Positions 48,625 to 59,718 of a stretch of 64,000 nt of DNA are shown here, piece by piece. Each line of letters begins with the position of its first letter. Within the stretch, counting starts at the first letter, position 1. Source of the DNA: Streptomyces coeruleorubidus (GTDB lineage Bacteria > Actinomycetota > Actinomycetes > Streptomycetales > Streptomycetaceae); the NCBI RefSeq assembly GCF_028885415.1, contig NZ_CP118527.1, positions 2,418,001 to 2,482,000 of the forward strand, given 5' to 3'. Below the pieces are notes generated by a model. It worked only from the letters and a program-made list of their open reading frames with translations. It did not search any database and was not told the origin of the DNA. Position numbers and translations under genes: made by a program.

Positions 48625-50367
48625 CTACGCGCTCGGACTGGGCGAGGGGCTCGGTGAGGACGTCTCGGCAGCCGCCACGGTCAGTTCGACGGTGAGGGTC
48701 GCTTCGCCCTCGGTGTCGATGCGGAGCAGGAACGTGCCGGTGGTGTCGTCCGCGTAGAGCTTCGGCAGCTTCAGCAGGCCCTTCGCGTCCGTCTTCAGGC
48801 CCGTCAGCGTGCGTACGGCCTTGCCGTCGGCGTCCTTGAAGTAGGGACCCTTGTCGTTGGCGGCCGGATCGTCCGCCGACTTGATCAGCGTGGCGGTGGC
48901 CGCGACGCCGTCCGCGACGGCGCCCTTGTAGGTGGCCTTCACCTCGACCTGGTTCGCGAACTCGCCGCCCGGGGTGCAGGTCAGCGCGGCGTCACCGGTG
49001 CGGGCGAGGGCGTCGGCGGCGCGCTCGGTGACGGTGGCCGTGTAGTCGAGGCCCGCGACCATACGGCCCACGACGGTGGCCCGGACGGTGACGTCGCCCG
49101 TCTTCTCCCCCGCCTGAAGCGCGGGTGCGACGGCCACTCCGGAGCTGTTGGTGGCGACCGTCGCCACGCTCTCGCCGCCCGTGAAGGTGGTGTCGGTGTC
49201 GCCGATGATCGTGAATCGGATCCTGACCTTGCCGACGGCCTTGCCGGCCTTCGTCTCGGCGCGGGTGCTGATCCGCTTGGTGAACGCGTCGCCCGCCATC
49301 GCGGTGAGCTTCGCGGTCCCGGCGTCCTCCAGGTGGTGCACCGTGTCGGTGGGCGTGGGAGAGGTCGAGGGCGGCGTGCCCGGGGAGTCTGGCGGGGTGG
49401 TGGGCGGCTTCGGGGGCGTCGTGCCGCCCCCGCCGGGCTTTTCGGGCCTGGGGGTGGGCTTGGGCTTGGGCTTGGGGCCGCCCCCAGCCGGCGTGCCGGG
49501 CGTGCTCGGCGTGGAGGGGCTGGGGCTCGCCCCGGCCCCGTCGTCGCTGCGGTTGTCGGGCAGCGTGCCGGTGCCGTCGGGGATCTCGTGCGTGCCCTTG
49601 CGGTAGTACTCCAGCCACCGCATGACCAGGTTGAGGTACTCCCGCGAGTTGTTGTAGCTGAGGATCGCGCGGTCGAGGTCGTTCTGGTCGGACAGGTCCC
49701 AGTTGTTGCGGCACAGGTAGTGGCCGGCGGCGAGCGCGGCGTCGTAGATGTTGTTGGGGTCCTTCTTGCCGTCGCCGTTGGCGTCGCGGCCCGCCCAGGC
49801 CCAGGTGGACGGGATGAACTGCATGGGGCCGACGGCCTGGTCGTACGTGCTGTTGCCGTCGTGGGCGCCGTTGTCGGTGTCCTTGATGAGGGCGAAGCCG
49901 TTGCCGTCGAGCTGCGGGCCGAGGATCGGCGAGATGGTGGTGCCCTCGGCATCGACGCGGCCGCCGCGGGCTTGGCCCGACTCCACCCGGCCGATGGCCG
50001 CGAGGAGTTGCCAGGGCAGGTTGCAGCCGGGCTTGGCGTCGCGCAGCGCGGCCTCGGCCTTCTTGTAGGCGTCGAGGACGGTCGCGGGGATGCCCGCCTC
50101 GGAGGTGCCGGTGGCGGGTCCCGGCCCGGTGCTCGGTGACGGGCTCGGGCTGTTGAGCGGCGGCAGGTCCGTGTAGTAGGGCGAGTTGCCGGTGGCGCTG
50201 CCGTCGGAGGCACTCGCGTCGGGTGAGGGTGTGGCGTCCGCGGCGGTCTGTCTGCCGTGGTCGTTCACGCCCGGAGCCTGGGAGGCGGACAGGGCCGCGA
50301 CCGCTACCGCGGCCACGGCGGTGGTTGCCGCCCCCTTGCGCAGCCTCCTGCCGAATTGCGCCGCCAT
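48625..50367 (-). CDS. Secreted lytic-transglycosylase-like protein with C-terminal Ig-like repeats
   Basis: The protein has 580 residues from ATG 50367. A signal peptide/anchor (13-30) follows MAAQFGRRLRKGA. A Ser/Pro/Thr-rich linker leads to a lytic-transglycosylase fold at about 95-290 with catalytic Glu129 in AAIGRVESG, then GPMQFIPSTWAWAG and DPNNIYDAALAAGHYLC. A second Pro/Lys/Gly-rich linker (300-375) precedes a beta-rich Ig-like part with two repeats (about 385-475 and 480-570). Cleavage of peptidoglycan glycan strands is likely; the Ig-like part may bind the wall. The tail ends in SPSPSPSPSA. Distribution of control elements upstream is unclear. Confidence 0.88.
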   Translation of the reverse strand: MAAQFGRRLRKGAATTAVAAVAVAALSASQAPGVNDHGRQTAADATPSPDASASDGSATGNSPYYTDLPPLNSPSPSPSTGPGPATGTSEAGIPATVLDAYKKAEAALRDAKPGCNLPWQLLAAIGRVESGQARGGRVDAEGTTISPILGPQLDGNGFALIKDTDNGAHDGNSTYDQAVGPMQFIPSTWAWAGRDANGDGKKDPNNIYDAALAAGHYLCRNNWDLSDQNDLDRAILSYNNSREYLNLVMRWLEYYRKGTHEIPDGTGTLPDNRSDDGAGASPSPSTPSTPGTPAGGGPKPKPKPTPRPEKPGGGGTTPPKPPTTPPDSPGTPPSTSPTPTDTVHHLEDAGTAKLTAMAGDAFTKRISTRAETKAGKAVGKVRIRFTIIGDTDTTFTGGESVATVATNSSGVAVAPALQAGEKTGDVTVRATVVGRMVAGLDYTATVTERAADALARTGDAALTCTPGGEFANQVEVKATYKGAVADGVAATATLIKSADDPAANDKGPYFKDADGKAVRTLTGLKTDAKGLLKLPKLYADDTTGTFLLRIDTEGEATLTVELTVAAAETSSPSPSPSPSA

Positions 50368-50684
50368 AGAGTGAACCCCTCCCGTGGACGCCCGAGCGCC
50401 CGTCTCTGTCTGTCGCGCTCTTGTGTTGCGTACGCGTACTTCTGTTGCGTTCGCTCTGTTGTGACGATCGACCGGCCCGAGTGGTTGCCCTCCGACAGGC
50501 CTGTCTCCTGCCACCGGCACGGTGACCCTGGTGACCCTACGACAACTTGCTTTGCTCGGGCACCCGTTCGTGCCCGTTTTTCACCGGTTGGTCATGCGGC
50601 GAGCGGGGTGGGCGGCCGAGGTTCGGCATCCCGCATACTGAGCCCTTCCGATCACGCCGCCAACGACCGTCACGAGGAGCCGAG
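50368..50684. promoter_or_regulatory. Divergent intergenic region with palindrome and a plus-strand terminator-like hairpin
   Basis: This 317-bp gap separates the leftward lytic gene from the rightward DUF4184 gene. GACAGGCCTGTC is a perfect 12-bp palindrome at 50494-50505. GGTGACCCT occurs twice in tandem (50520-50541). CGGGCAC (50557-50563) and GTGCCCG (50570-50576) form a hairpin followed by five T on the plus strand (50577-50581). The hairpin points away from DUF4184's coding region, so a short plus-strand transcript may end here. No c-di-AMP or cobalamin riboswitch motif was recognised. Confidence 0.6.
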
Positions 50685-51554
50685 TTGCCGTTCACGCTGA
50701 GCCACGCGGCAGCCGTACTGCCCGCCGTACGCACCGACGGCACCGGCCGGGGCCCGCTGGTCCCCGCCGTGCTCGTGGCGGGTTCCTTCGCGCCCGACAT
50801 GACCTATTACGCGGCGAGTGTGGTGTCCGGGGCGATGGAGTTCGGTGACGTCACGCACTCGTTCCCGGGTGTGTTCACGGTCGATGCGCTCATCGCCTCG
50901 GCGCTGGTGGGGCTGTGGCTGCTGGTGCGCGAACCGCTGGTGGCGCTGCTGCCGCGGACCCTACAGGGGCGGGTGTCCGCGCTGGTTCGGTGCGGGGCGC
51001 CCCGGGCGCTTGTGCGGCCGTCCCTGGTGCTGCGGTGGTATGTGTCCGCGGTGCTCGGCGCGTTGACGCACGTCGTGTGGGACGCGTTCACGCATCTCGA
51101 CCGGTGGGGGATGCGGCTGTTTCCGGTACTGGGCCGGGAGGTGGCGGGCTCGCCGCTGTACTGGTACTTGCAGTACGGCGGTTCGGCGGTGGCCGCGGTC
51201 GTGATCGCCGTGTTCGTGGCGCAGGCCGTGCGGCGGGCGCCAGTGCGCGTGCCGGTGGGTGTCCCGGCGCTGTCGGGGCGGGACCGGTGGCTGGCCGGTG
51301 CGGTGATCGGCGGCTTCGCGCTGGTGGGGGCGGTGCAGCGGGCGTCGCGGTGGTGGGCCTACTGGGGCTCGAGCGCGAAACCGTGGGAGATCATTCCGAC
51401 GGTGTGCTTCGGGGCGGGCGCGGGGCTCGTCCCGGCGCTGTTGCTGTACGCCGTGGCGGTCAGGGTGTGGCGTCCGGCTCCGGCCCCGGGCCCGGCCCCG
51501 GGCGGTCCTGACCACGTCGATGACGCGGAGCCGAGCCGGTCGGCCGCTCGCTGA
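50685..51554 (+). CDS. DUF4184 membrane protein
   Basis: The start is TTG 50685 with GAGGAG six bases upstream, giving MPFTLSHAAAVLPAVR, the usual opening of this family, and 289 residues. Six hydrophobic segments are visible (about 24-42, 65-90, 115-140, 160-190, 205-225, 240-260). The metal-binding-like residues in LTHVVWDAFTHLDRWG resemble those of metal-dependent hydrolases of the YdjM type. The function is unknown. The 3' end overlaps the opposite-strand gene at 51460 by 95 bp. Confidence 0.9.
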   Translation: MPFTLSHAAAVLPAVRTDGTGRGPLVPAVLVAGSFAPDMTYYAASVVSGAMEFGDVTHSFPGVFTVDALIASALVGLWLLVREPLVALLPRTLQGRVSALVRCGAPRALVRPSLVLRWYVSAVLGALTHVVWDAFTHLDRWGMRLFPVLGREVAGSPLYWYLQYGGSAVAAVVIAVFVAQAVRRAPVRVPVGVPALSGRDRWLAGAVIGGFALVGAVQRASRWWAYWGSSAKPWEIIPTVCFGAGAGLVPALLLYAVAVRVWRPAPAPGPAPGGPDHVDDAEPSRSAAR

Positions 51555-52047
51555 GGGGCGCGGTGGTCGCGATGTACACGGTGATGGTGGTGTGGGCGGG
51601 GCGGGGCCGCGGGAGCAGGGTGAGGACGAGCGTCAGGTAGCTGCGGGCCAGGTCCGCCCAGGGGCGGGAGGCCCTGCCGGGGCGATCGGTATTGCCTGGA
51701 TGCTGGGCCGTAGTGGCTGTGCCGCTGGTGAGACCGAGGATGGCGGACACGTCGGCTGGGCTGGTGAGGCCCGCGGCGGACACGTCGTCGGCGCCGACGG
51801 GACGCTGGACGGCCATCACCTCACCGCCGCCGGTGCGACCAGTGGCAGCGGAAACGTCGCCGAGGGCGGTGGGATCGGGCGGCCGCCATCCGTGGGCCAG
51901 GCGCTGCCGGAGGTCCGCCGTCGTGTGGCGCAGCGCTGTGGTGAGGGTGGCGGGGACGCGGACCGAGCTTGCGGCTGCCGCGAAGGGCGGGACCGGCGGG
52001 AGTGCCACGCCTGGGGCCGTGCGGCAAAGGAGCGTGCGTATACCCAT
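51460..52047 (-). CDS. Unknown 195-residue protein, tentative
   Basis: From ATG 52047 the sequence starts MGIRTLLCRTAPGVALPP and contains PPFAAAASSVRVPATLTTALRH, then RSYLTLVLTLLPRPRPAHTTITVYI. These segments look like a conserved streptomycete protein of unknown function that I vaguely recognise. The middle carries three similar pieces (DVSAATG, DVSAAGL, DVSAILG), suggesting repeat-driven expansion. The end overlaps DUF4184 by 95 bp and the ribosome site is weak. The gap from 51555 to 52196 has no other likely gene. Confidence 0.5.
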   Translation of the reverse strand: MGIRTLLCRTAPGVALPPVPPFAAAASSVRVPATLTTALRHTTADLRQRLAHGWRPPDPTALGDVSAATGRTGGGEVMAVQRPVGADDVSAAGLTSPADVSAILGLTSGTATTAQHPGNTDRPGRASRPWADLARSYLTLVLTLLPRPRPAHTTITVYIATTAPLSERPTGSAPRHRRGQDRPGPGPGPEPDATP

Positions 52048-52196
52048 GCCCGCATCTTTGCGACCGCCGGGGGCGGTGGCCCTTTGTCGGGGGCCACGCG
52101 AGTGACGTTCTCCCACGGGGTGGGGGTGGCGGGTGCCCCCGGCTCAGCGCTCGGCCGAGGGCATACCCGTGTCAACAACGCTCCCGGTCAATACAC

Positions 52197-54923
52197 CTAG
52201 TGCGCCGCCGACTCCCAGTCCGAGCCCGCGCCCACAGAGACGCCCAGGGGCACGCGGAGGTGGACGGCGTTCGCCATCTCGCGGCGGACGAGTTCCTCGG
52301 CGGCCGCCCGCTCCCCGGGGGCGATCTCCAGCACGATTTCGTCGTGGACCTGGAGCAGCATGCGGGAGGCGAGCCCGGCGTCCTTCAGTGCGCTGTCCAC
52401 CTTGAGCATGGCGATCTTGACGATGTCGGCCGCCGTGCCCTGGATGGGGGCGTTGAGGGCCATCCGCTCGGCCGCCTCGCGACGCTGGCGGTTGTCGCTG
52501 TTGAGGTCGGGCAGGTAGCGGCGGCGTCCGAAGAGCGTCGCCGTGTAACCCGTCGCCCGGGCCTCGTCGACCGCCCGGCGCAGATAGTCCCGTACGCCGC
52601 CGAACCGCTCGAAGTACGCGTCCATCAGGGCGCGGGCCTCCGCCGCCTCGATGTTCAGCTGCTGGGAGAGGCCGAAGGCGGACAGACCGTAGGCCAGGCC
52701 GTACGACATGGCCTTGATCTTGCGGCGCATCTCGGCGTCCACCGCGGTCGCCTCGACGGCGAAGACCTGGGAGGCGGCCGTGGTGTGCAGGTCCTCGCCC
52801 GAGGTGAACGCCTCGATCAGGCCCTCGTCCTCGGAGAGGTGCGCCATCACGCGCAGCTCGATCTGGCTGTAGTCGGCCGTCATCAGGGACTCGAAGCCCT
52901 CGCCGACGACGAAGCCGCGGCGGATCGCGCGGCCCTCGTCGGTGCGGACCGGGATGTTCTGCAGGTTCGGGTCCGTCGAGGACAGGCGACCGGTGGCGGC
53001 GACCGTCTGGTTGAACGTGGTGTGGATGCGGCCGTCCGCGGCGATCGTCTTGATCAGGCCCTCGACGGTGACGCGGAGCTTGGCCTGCTCGCGGTGGCGG
53101 AGCATGATCACCGGCAGCTCGTTGTCCGTCTGCGTGGCGAGCCAGGCGAGCGCGTCGGCGTCCGTGGTGTAGCCGGTCTTGGTCCGCTTGGTCTTGGGCA
53201 GGGCCAGCTCGCCGAAGAGGACCTCCTGGAGCTGCTTGGGCGAGCCCAGGTTGAACTCGTGCCCGGCTGCCGCGTGGGCCTCCTTCACCGCCTGCTGGAC
53301 GGCGCCGGCGAACATCTGCTCCATGGCCTCCAGGTGAGGCCGGTCGGCGGCGATGCCGTGCCGCTCCATGCGGGCGAGCAGCGCGGACGTGGGCAGCTCC
53401 ATGTCGCGCAGCAGGTCGGCGGCGCCGACCTCCTCCAGGCGGCTCTCGAAGGCCTCGCCCAGGTCGAGGACGGCGCGGGCCTGGATCATCAGGGCCTCGG
53501 CCTCGGCGCCCTCGTCCGCGCCGAAGGCGAGCTGGCCGTCGGCCGCGGCGGCGGGGGCCAGCTCGCGGTGCAGGTACTCCAGGGACAGCGCGTCCAGGTC
53601 GAAGGAGCGGCGGCCCGGCTTGACCAGGTAGGCGGCGAGCGCGGTGTCCATGGTCACGCCCTCGACGCTCCAGCCGTGCTCGGCGAAGACACGCATGGCG
53701 CCCTTGGCGTTGTGGAAGATCTTGGGTCGGGCGGCGTCGGCGAGCCAGGCCGCGAAGGCCCTCTCGTCGGCCTCGTCGAGCTGGGAGGGGTCGAACCAGG
53801 CGGCTGCTCCTCCGGGCGCGGCGAGCGCGACCTCGGCGACCGAGCCGGTGCCGAGCGCCCAGGCGTCGACCGTGGCGACGCCGAGGGGCTGGGTGGCGTG
53901 CTCGGTGAGCCAGCCGGCCAGCTCGCCGGTGCCGAGCACCGTGCCGTCCAGCTGCACGCCGTCGGTGCTGATCGGGGTGGTCTCGGCCTCCTCGGCGCCG
54001 GGGTCGACGGCGAAGAGTCGCTCGCGCAGGGAGGGGTTGCGGATCTCCAGGGTGTCCAGGACCATCGCGACGGCCTTGCGGTCGTAGGCGGTCCGCTCCA
54101 GGTCGGCGACGCCCTTGGGGAGCTCGACCTGGCGCTCCAGCTCGGTCAGCCGGCGGTTGAGCTTGACCGCTTCCAGGTGGTCGCGGAGGTTCTGCCCGGC
54201 CTTGCCCTTGACCTCGTCCACGCGCTCGACGAGCTGCGCGAAGGAGCCGAACTGGTTGATCCACTTCGCGGCGGTCTTCTCGCCGACGCCGGGGATGCCG
54301 GGGAGGTTGTCGGAGGGGTCGCCGCGCAGGGCCGCGAAGTCGGGGTACTGCGCGGGCGTCAGCCCGTACTTCTCGAATACCTTCTCGGGGGTGAAGCGGG
54401 TCAGCTCGGAGACGCCCTTGGTCGGGTACAGCACCGTGGTGTGCTCGCTGACCAGCTGGAAGGAGTCCCGGTCGCCGGTGACGATCAGCACTTCGAAGCC
54501 CTCGGCCTCGGCCTGTGTGGCGAGGGTGGCGATGACGTCGTCCGCCTCGAAGCCGTCGACCGCGAAGCGGACGGCACCCATCGCGTCGAGGAGCTCGCCG
54601 ATCAGCTCGACCTGGCCCTTGAACTCGTCGGGGGTCTTGGAGCGGTTCGCCTTGTACTCCGTGAACTCCTGGGAGCGCCAGGTCTTGCGGGAGACGTCGA
54701 AGGCGACCGCGAAGTGCGTGGGCGCCTCGTCGCGCAGCGTGTTGGCCAGCATCGACGCGAAGCCGTAGATCGCGTTCGTCGGCTGGCCCGTCGCCGTGGT
54801 GAAGTTCTCCGCGGGCAGCGCGAAGAACGCTCGGTAGGCCAGCGAGTGCCCGTCCATGAGCATCAGTCGCGGGCGGCTGCCGCCGGAGGTCTTGTCGGTC
54901 GTCTTCGATGCTGTCTCTGCCAC
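52197..54923 (-). CDS. polA: DNA polymerase I
   Basis: The protein has 908 residues from GTG 54923. Residues 20-300 form the 5'-3' exonuclease (LMLMDGHSLAYRAFFALP, VDGFEADDVIATLA, LRGDPSDNLPGIPGVGEKTA). The polymerase domain at about 520-908 has motif A DYSQIELRVMAHLS, motif B RRKIKAMSYGLAYGLSAFG and motif C LLQVHDEIVLE. The middle domain has lost the 3'-5' exonuclease acids: DTE is replaced by VDAWALG and NLKYD by NAKGA. Proofreading is therefore not expected, as in other actinobacterial Pol I. The gene is divergent from the oxidoreductase. Confidence 0.97.
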   Translation of the reverse strand: MAETASKTTDKTSGGSRPRLMLMDGHSLAYRAFFALPAENFTTATGQPTNAIYGFASMLANTLRDEAPTHFAVAFDVSRKTWRSQEFTEYKANRSKTPDEFKGQVELIGELLDAMGAVRFAVDGFEADDVIATLATQAEAEGFEVLIVTGDRDSFQLVSEHTTVLYPTKGVSELTRFTPEKVFEKYGLTPAQYPDFAALRGDPSDNLPGIPGVGEKTAAKWINQFGSFAQLVERVDEVKGKAGQNLRDHLEAVKLNRRLTELERQVELPKGVADLERTAYDRKAVAMVLDTLEIRNPSLRERLFAVDPGAEEAETTPISTDGVQLDGTVLGTGELAGWLTEHATQPLGVATVDAWALGTGSVAEVALAAPGGAAAWFDPSQLDEADERAFAAWLADAARPKIFHNAKGAMRVFAEHGWSVEGVTMDTALAAYLVKPGRRSFDLDALSLEYLHRELAPAAAADGQLAFGADEGAEAEALMIQARAVLDLGEAFESRLEEVGAADLLRDMELPTSALLARMERHGIAADRPHLEAMEQMFAGAVQQAVKEAHAAAGHEFNLGSPKQLQEVLFGELALPKTKRTKTGYTTDADALAWLATQTDNELPVIMLRHREQAKLRVTVEGLIKTIAADGRIHTTFNQTVAATGRLSSTDPNLQNIPVRTDEGRAIRRGFVVGEGFESLMTADYSQIELRVMAHLSEDEGLIEAFTSGEDLHTTAASQVFAVEATAVDAEMRRKIKAMSYGLAYGLSAFGLSQQLNIEAAEARALMDAYFERFGGVRDYLRRAVDEARATGYTATLFGRRRYLPDLNSDNRQRREAAERMALNAPIQGTAADIVKIAMLKVDSALKDAGLASRMLLQVHDEIVLEIAPGERAAAEELVRREMANAVHLRVPLGVSVGAGSDWESAAH

Positions 54924-55081
54924 GCCCCCGATCCTGCCACGCCCCACTGACACTCGGCCCCGGCCCCGGCGGCGCGGGCGCCGGGGCGGGCCCCTCGCCC
55001 CCGGCCCGCCCCCACTCGATGTCACCGCCGCGTGCGAGGATCGGAGACGTACCTCACAGCGCAGTCGAAGGGGAGCGTGCG

Positions 55082-57361
<2,280 letters not shown>

Positions 57362-57418
57362 GCGTTTGCTCAGCCGCAGAGGCAACCGCATGATCTGGAC
57401 GAACGGAGACCGGGCCCC

Positions 57419-57907
57419 ATGGGTGAACAGCAGCGTGTGAAGTTCCCGCAGGAGGTCATCGACGAGTACGCCGCTCTCGGTGTGGACCTCTTGGCCCTGT
57501 TCTCCGCGGGCCACCTCGGGACCCGGATGGGCGTCCAGATCGTCGAGGCGTCCGCGGACCGGGTCGTCGGGACGATGCCGGTCGAGGGCAACACCCAGCC
57601 CTACGGACTGCTGCACGGCGGGGCCTCCGCGGTGCTGGCCGAGACGCTCGGTTCGGTCGGCTCGATGCTGCACGGCGGCAGCTCCAAGATCGCCGTGGGC
57701 GTCGACCTGAACTGCACCCACCACCGCGGGGTGCGCTCCGGCCTCGTCACCGGCGTGGCCACGCCCGTGCACCGGGGGCGCTCGACCGCCACGTACGAGA
57801 TCGTCATAACCGATGAAAACGACAAAAGGGTATGTACGGCCAGGCTGACCTGCCTGCTGCGCGATGTGAACCCGGGCGACGAGGAACTCATCCGCGCCGC
57901 GAGCTGA
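57419..57907 (+). CDS. PaaI-family hotdog thioesterase
   Basis: The 162-residue protein starts at ATG 57419; the GGAG site is about ten bases upstream. A hotdog fold is indicated by VGTMPVEGNTQPYGLLHGGASAVLAETLGS (the LLHGGAS turn with catalytic residues) and NCTHHRGVRSGLVTGVATPVHRG. PaaI-type thioesterases cleave phenylacetyl- or other aryl/acyl-CoA. It lies 57 bp after the oxidoreductase, possibly in one operon. The natural substrate is unknown. The region after the stop is a tandem repeat. Confidence 0.93.
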   Translation: MGEQQRVKFPQEVIDEYAALGVDLLALFSAGHLGTRMGVQIVEASADRVVGTMPVEGNTQPYGLLHGGASAVLAETLGSVGSMLHGGSSKIAVGVDLNCTHHRGVRSGLVTGVATPVHRGRSTATYEIVITDENDKRVCTARLTCLLRDVNPGDEELIRAAS

Positions 57908-57910
57908 CGG

Positions 57911-57970
57911 ACGCCGGTCGACCGATGCCGAGCCGACCGACGTCGAGCCGACCGGCGCGGAGCCGACAGA
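57911..57970. repeat. 15-bp tandem repeat, four copies
   Basis: Four units of 15 bp follow the thioesterase stop: ACGCCGGTCGACCGA, TGCCGAGCCGACCGA, CGTCGAGCCGACCGG and CGCGGAGCCGACAGA. They start 3 bp after the stop codon at 57905-57907. No coding content is seen. Confidence 0.85.
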
Positions 57971-58088
57971 CGTAGGGAAAACCCTGGAGGGGCGGGCGCG
58001 CTCTTGTCGCGGCCGCCCCCGGGCGCTTCACTGACGACGCCCCACCCCCCGCAGGAGAAGACCCGTCCCACCCCTAGAAGGGTTTCTC

Positions 58089-58961
58089 TTGACCTCCGTA
58101 CGCGCCCTCGCCGTCACCGCCGCGGCCGGTGCCGCCGTGCTCGCCACCGCGCTGCCGTCGTCCGCCATCAACTCCTACAACGCCACGCCCGCACCCGAAC
58201 GCACCGAGGTCGGCGCGCTCGTGGCCACCTGGGACGACGACGGCAACCCCGCGACCCCCGACCGGGTCGACTGGGTCTGCTCCGGCACCATGATCGACAC
58301 GGACACCTTCCTGACCGCCGCGCACTGCACCACCGACTGGCCCGACAACGTGCGGTTCTACGTCTCCCTCGACCAGGACGTGCAGTCCGGCCTCGACGCG
58401 GCGGCGAAGAAGCACCCGGGCGACCCGGCCGCTCAGGCCTCCGCCGTCGCCGTCCAGGGCACCGCCCACTCGCACCCCGACTACCCGGGGCCCGCCTCCG
58501 ACACCCACGACATCTCGGTGGTCGAACTGCCCGCCACCCAGGTCAAAGCCCGCTGGAGCTTCACCCCGGCCACCCTGCCCACCGCGAACCAGCTCGGCAG
58601 GCTCGGCCCGCAGGGCCTGAACACCACCGACTGGCTCGTCGCCGGCTACGGCACCCAGGAAGCCGTCAACGGGCCCGGCGGCCAGACCCACCCCGGCGGC
58701 GGCGTCCGCATGAAGGCGCCCGTCACCTTCAACTCCCTCAACGACTCCTGGGCCCGTCTGGCGATGACCGCCCCGCAGGGCAACGGAGGTGCCTGCTACG
58801 GCGACTCGGGCGGTCCCAACTTCGCCGTCATCGGCGGGCGGAACATCCTCGCCGCCACCACCATCACCGGCGACACCCCCTGCTACGCGACCAACGTGAC
58901 GTACCGCCTGGACACCCCCGGCGCCCGCACCTTCCTGGCGCCGTTCGTGAAGCTCCCGTAA
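58089..58961 (+). CDS. Secreted trypsin-like serine protease
   Basis: The start is TTG 58089 with AAGGG about eight bases upstream; an in-frame TAG just before rules out a longer protein. It has 290 residues. A signal peptide (4-25, cleavage near PSSA-IN) predicts export. The catalytic triad is His79 in LTAAHC, Asp141 in THDISVVEL and Ser240 in CYGDSGGPN. Paired Cys around the His and Ser are present (CSGT, AAHC, ACYGDSGG, TPCYA). It is a compact chymotrypsin-like protease of a type common in Streptomyces. The specificity is unknown; the pocket residue before the Ser (GACYGDSGG) is not a typical trypsin Asp. Confidence 0.93.
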   Translation: MTSVRALAVTAAAGAAVLATALPSSAINSYNATPAPERTEVGALVATWDDDGNPATPDRVDWVCSGTMIDTDTFLTAAHCTTDWPDNVRFYVSLDQDVQSGLDAAAKKHPGDPAAQASAVAVQGTAHSHPDYPGPASDTHDISVVELPATQVKARWSFTPATLPTANQLGRLGPQGLNTTDWLVAGYGTQEAVNGPGGQTHPGGGVRMKAPVTFNSLNDSWARLAMTAPQGNGGACYGDSGGPNFAVIGGRNILAATTITGDTPCYATNVTYRLDTPGARTFLAPFVKLP

Positions 58962-59718
58962 TCCCGGGCCAGCCCCAACGGCCCCGCACGAACGACCGCC
59001 CCGCCGCACCGCGCACCGCCCGGAACGGCGGGGCACCTCCCGGAACGGCGGGGCACCGCCCGCCTTCCGCGGCACCACCGGGCCCGTCGAACCCGTCAAC
59101 TCGACGGAGGACGAGCCGAATTGCGACGTCATCGGCACCGACGCACCACTCCTGACCGACCGGCTCGCCGACCGACCGACCGAACCGACGCCGGCACCCC
59201 GGACCGCCAACGCCGCCACGGGCACCACCTCGGCCCCGCCGGACCACTCGACTCCCCCGCGAGAACCCGAGGCGCGCCACCGTGGAAATAGCCGTTTCCG
59301 ATTGTCCGGGACTCCCCTCGGGCGCGACCCACCCTGGCACTGCGTAACGCTCCGTAACACACGCGCAATACAACACGACAGTTTGATCTTCGGCCGCGCC
59401 CCCTGCCGGAACCATTCCGATCCGGTCCACGCCGCCCGCACCCCGGCAACCACGACGATCCCAGCCGCGACCAACCGGAAGTGCGCGTTCTCAGAATGCG
59501 GACATCGGACAGAGTCCACCAAACCCGCCGAGAGGGCCCCCCGGCGAAGCCGGGCATCCATCGCGTCATAACAAGAAAGTCACAAGCCGTCCCACGACGC
59601 TGACCCTGCCTGCACACCGGGCTTAGAGTCACGGCCAGTCACCGCTCCATCGGGAGTTCGGTACCAGCGCGGCACTCACCCCCCGACCAGGGCGGGCCTG
59701 CCTGTGAAAGGACTGATT
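58962..59718. other. Long intergenic region without a supported gene
   Basis: The 757-bp gap contains two direct copies of a 20-bp unit CGGAACGGCGGGGCACC(T/G)CC at 59021-59060, and a GACCGACCGAC run near 59170. From about 59280 the GC content falls, which fits a promoter region. Open frames occur on both strands, but none has a convincing start, ribosome site or recognisable protein. The right end holds the promoter of the transporter operon. Confidence 0.6.
59600..59629 (+). promoter_or_regulatory. Likely promoter of the branched-chain amino acid transporter operon
   Basis: CTGACC (59600-59605) and TAGAGT (59624-59629) are separated by 18 bp and resemble a HrdB-type promoter (one mismatch at each conserved edge). 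It lies about 90 bp before the start of the binding protein gene. Other A/T-rich sites in the area are weaker. Confidence 0.5.

Noticed and set aside
50368..50684. c-di-AMP (ydaO-type) riboswitch before the lytic transglycosylase
   Set aside because: Such riboswitches precede many streptomycete wall hydrolases, but the conserved core motifs were not found on either strand of this gap.
51969..54950. A 993-codon open frame opposite polA
   Set aside because: It is the antisense shadow of polA, whose own frame has complete motifs.
58962..59718. A gene in the gap between the protease and livK
   Set aside because: All open frames there have poor starts and repetitive Pro/Thr/Arg-rich or antisense-type composition. 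I could not support any of them.
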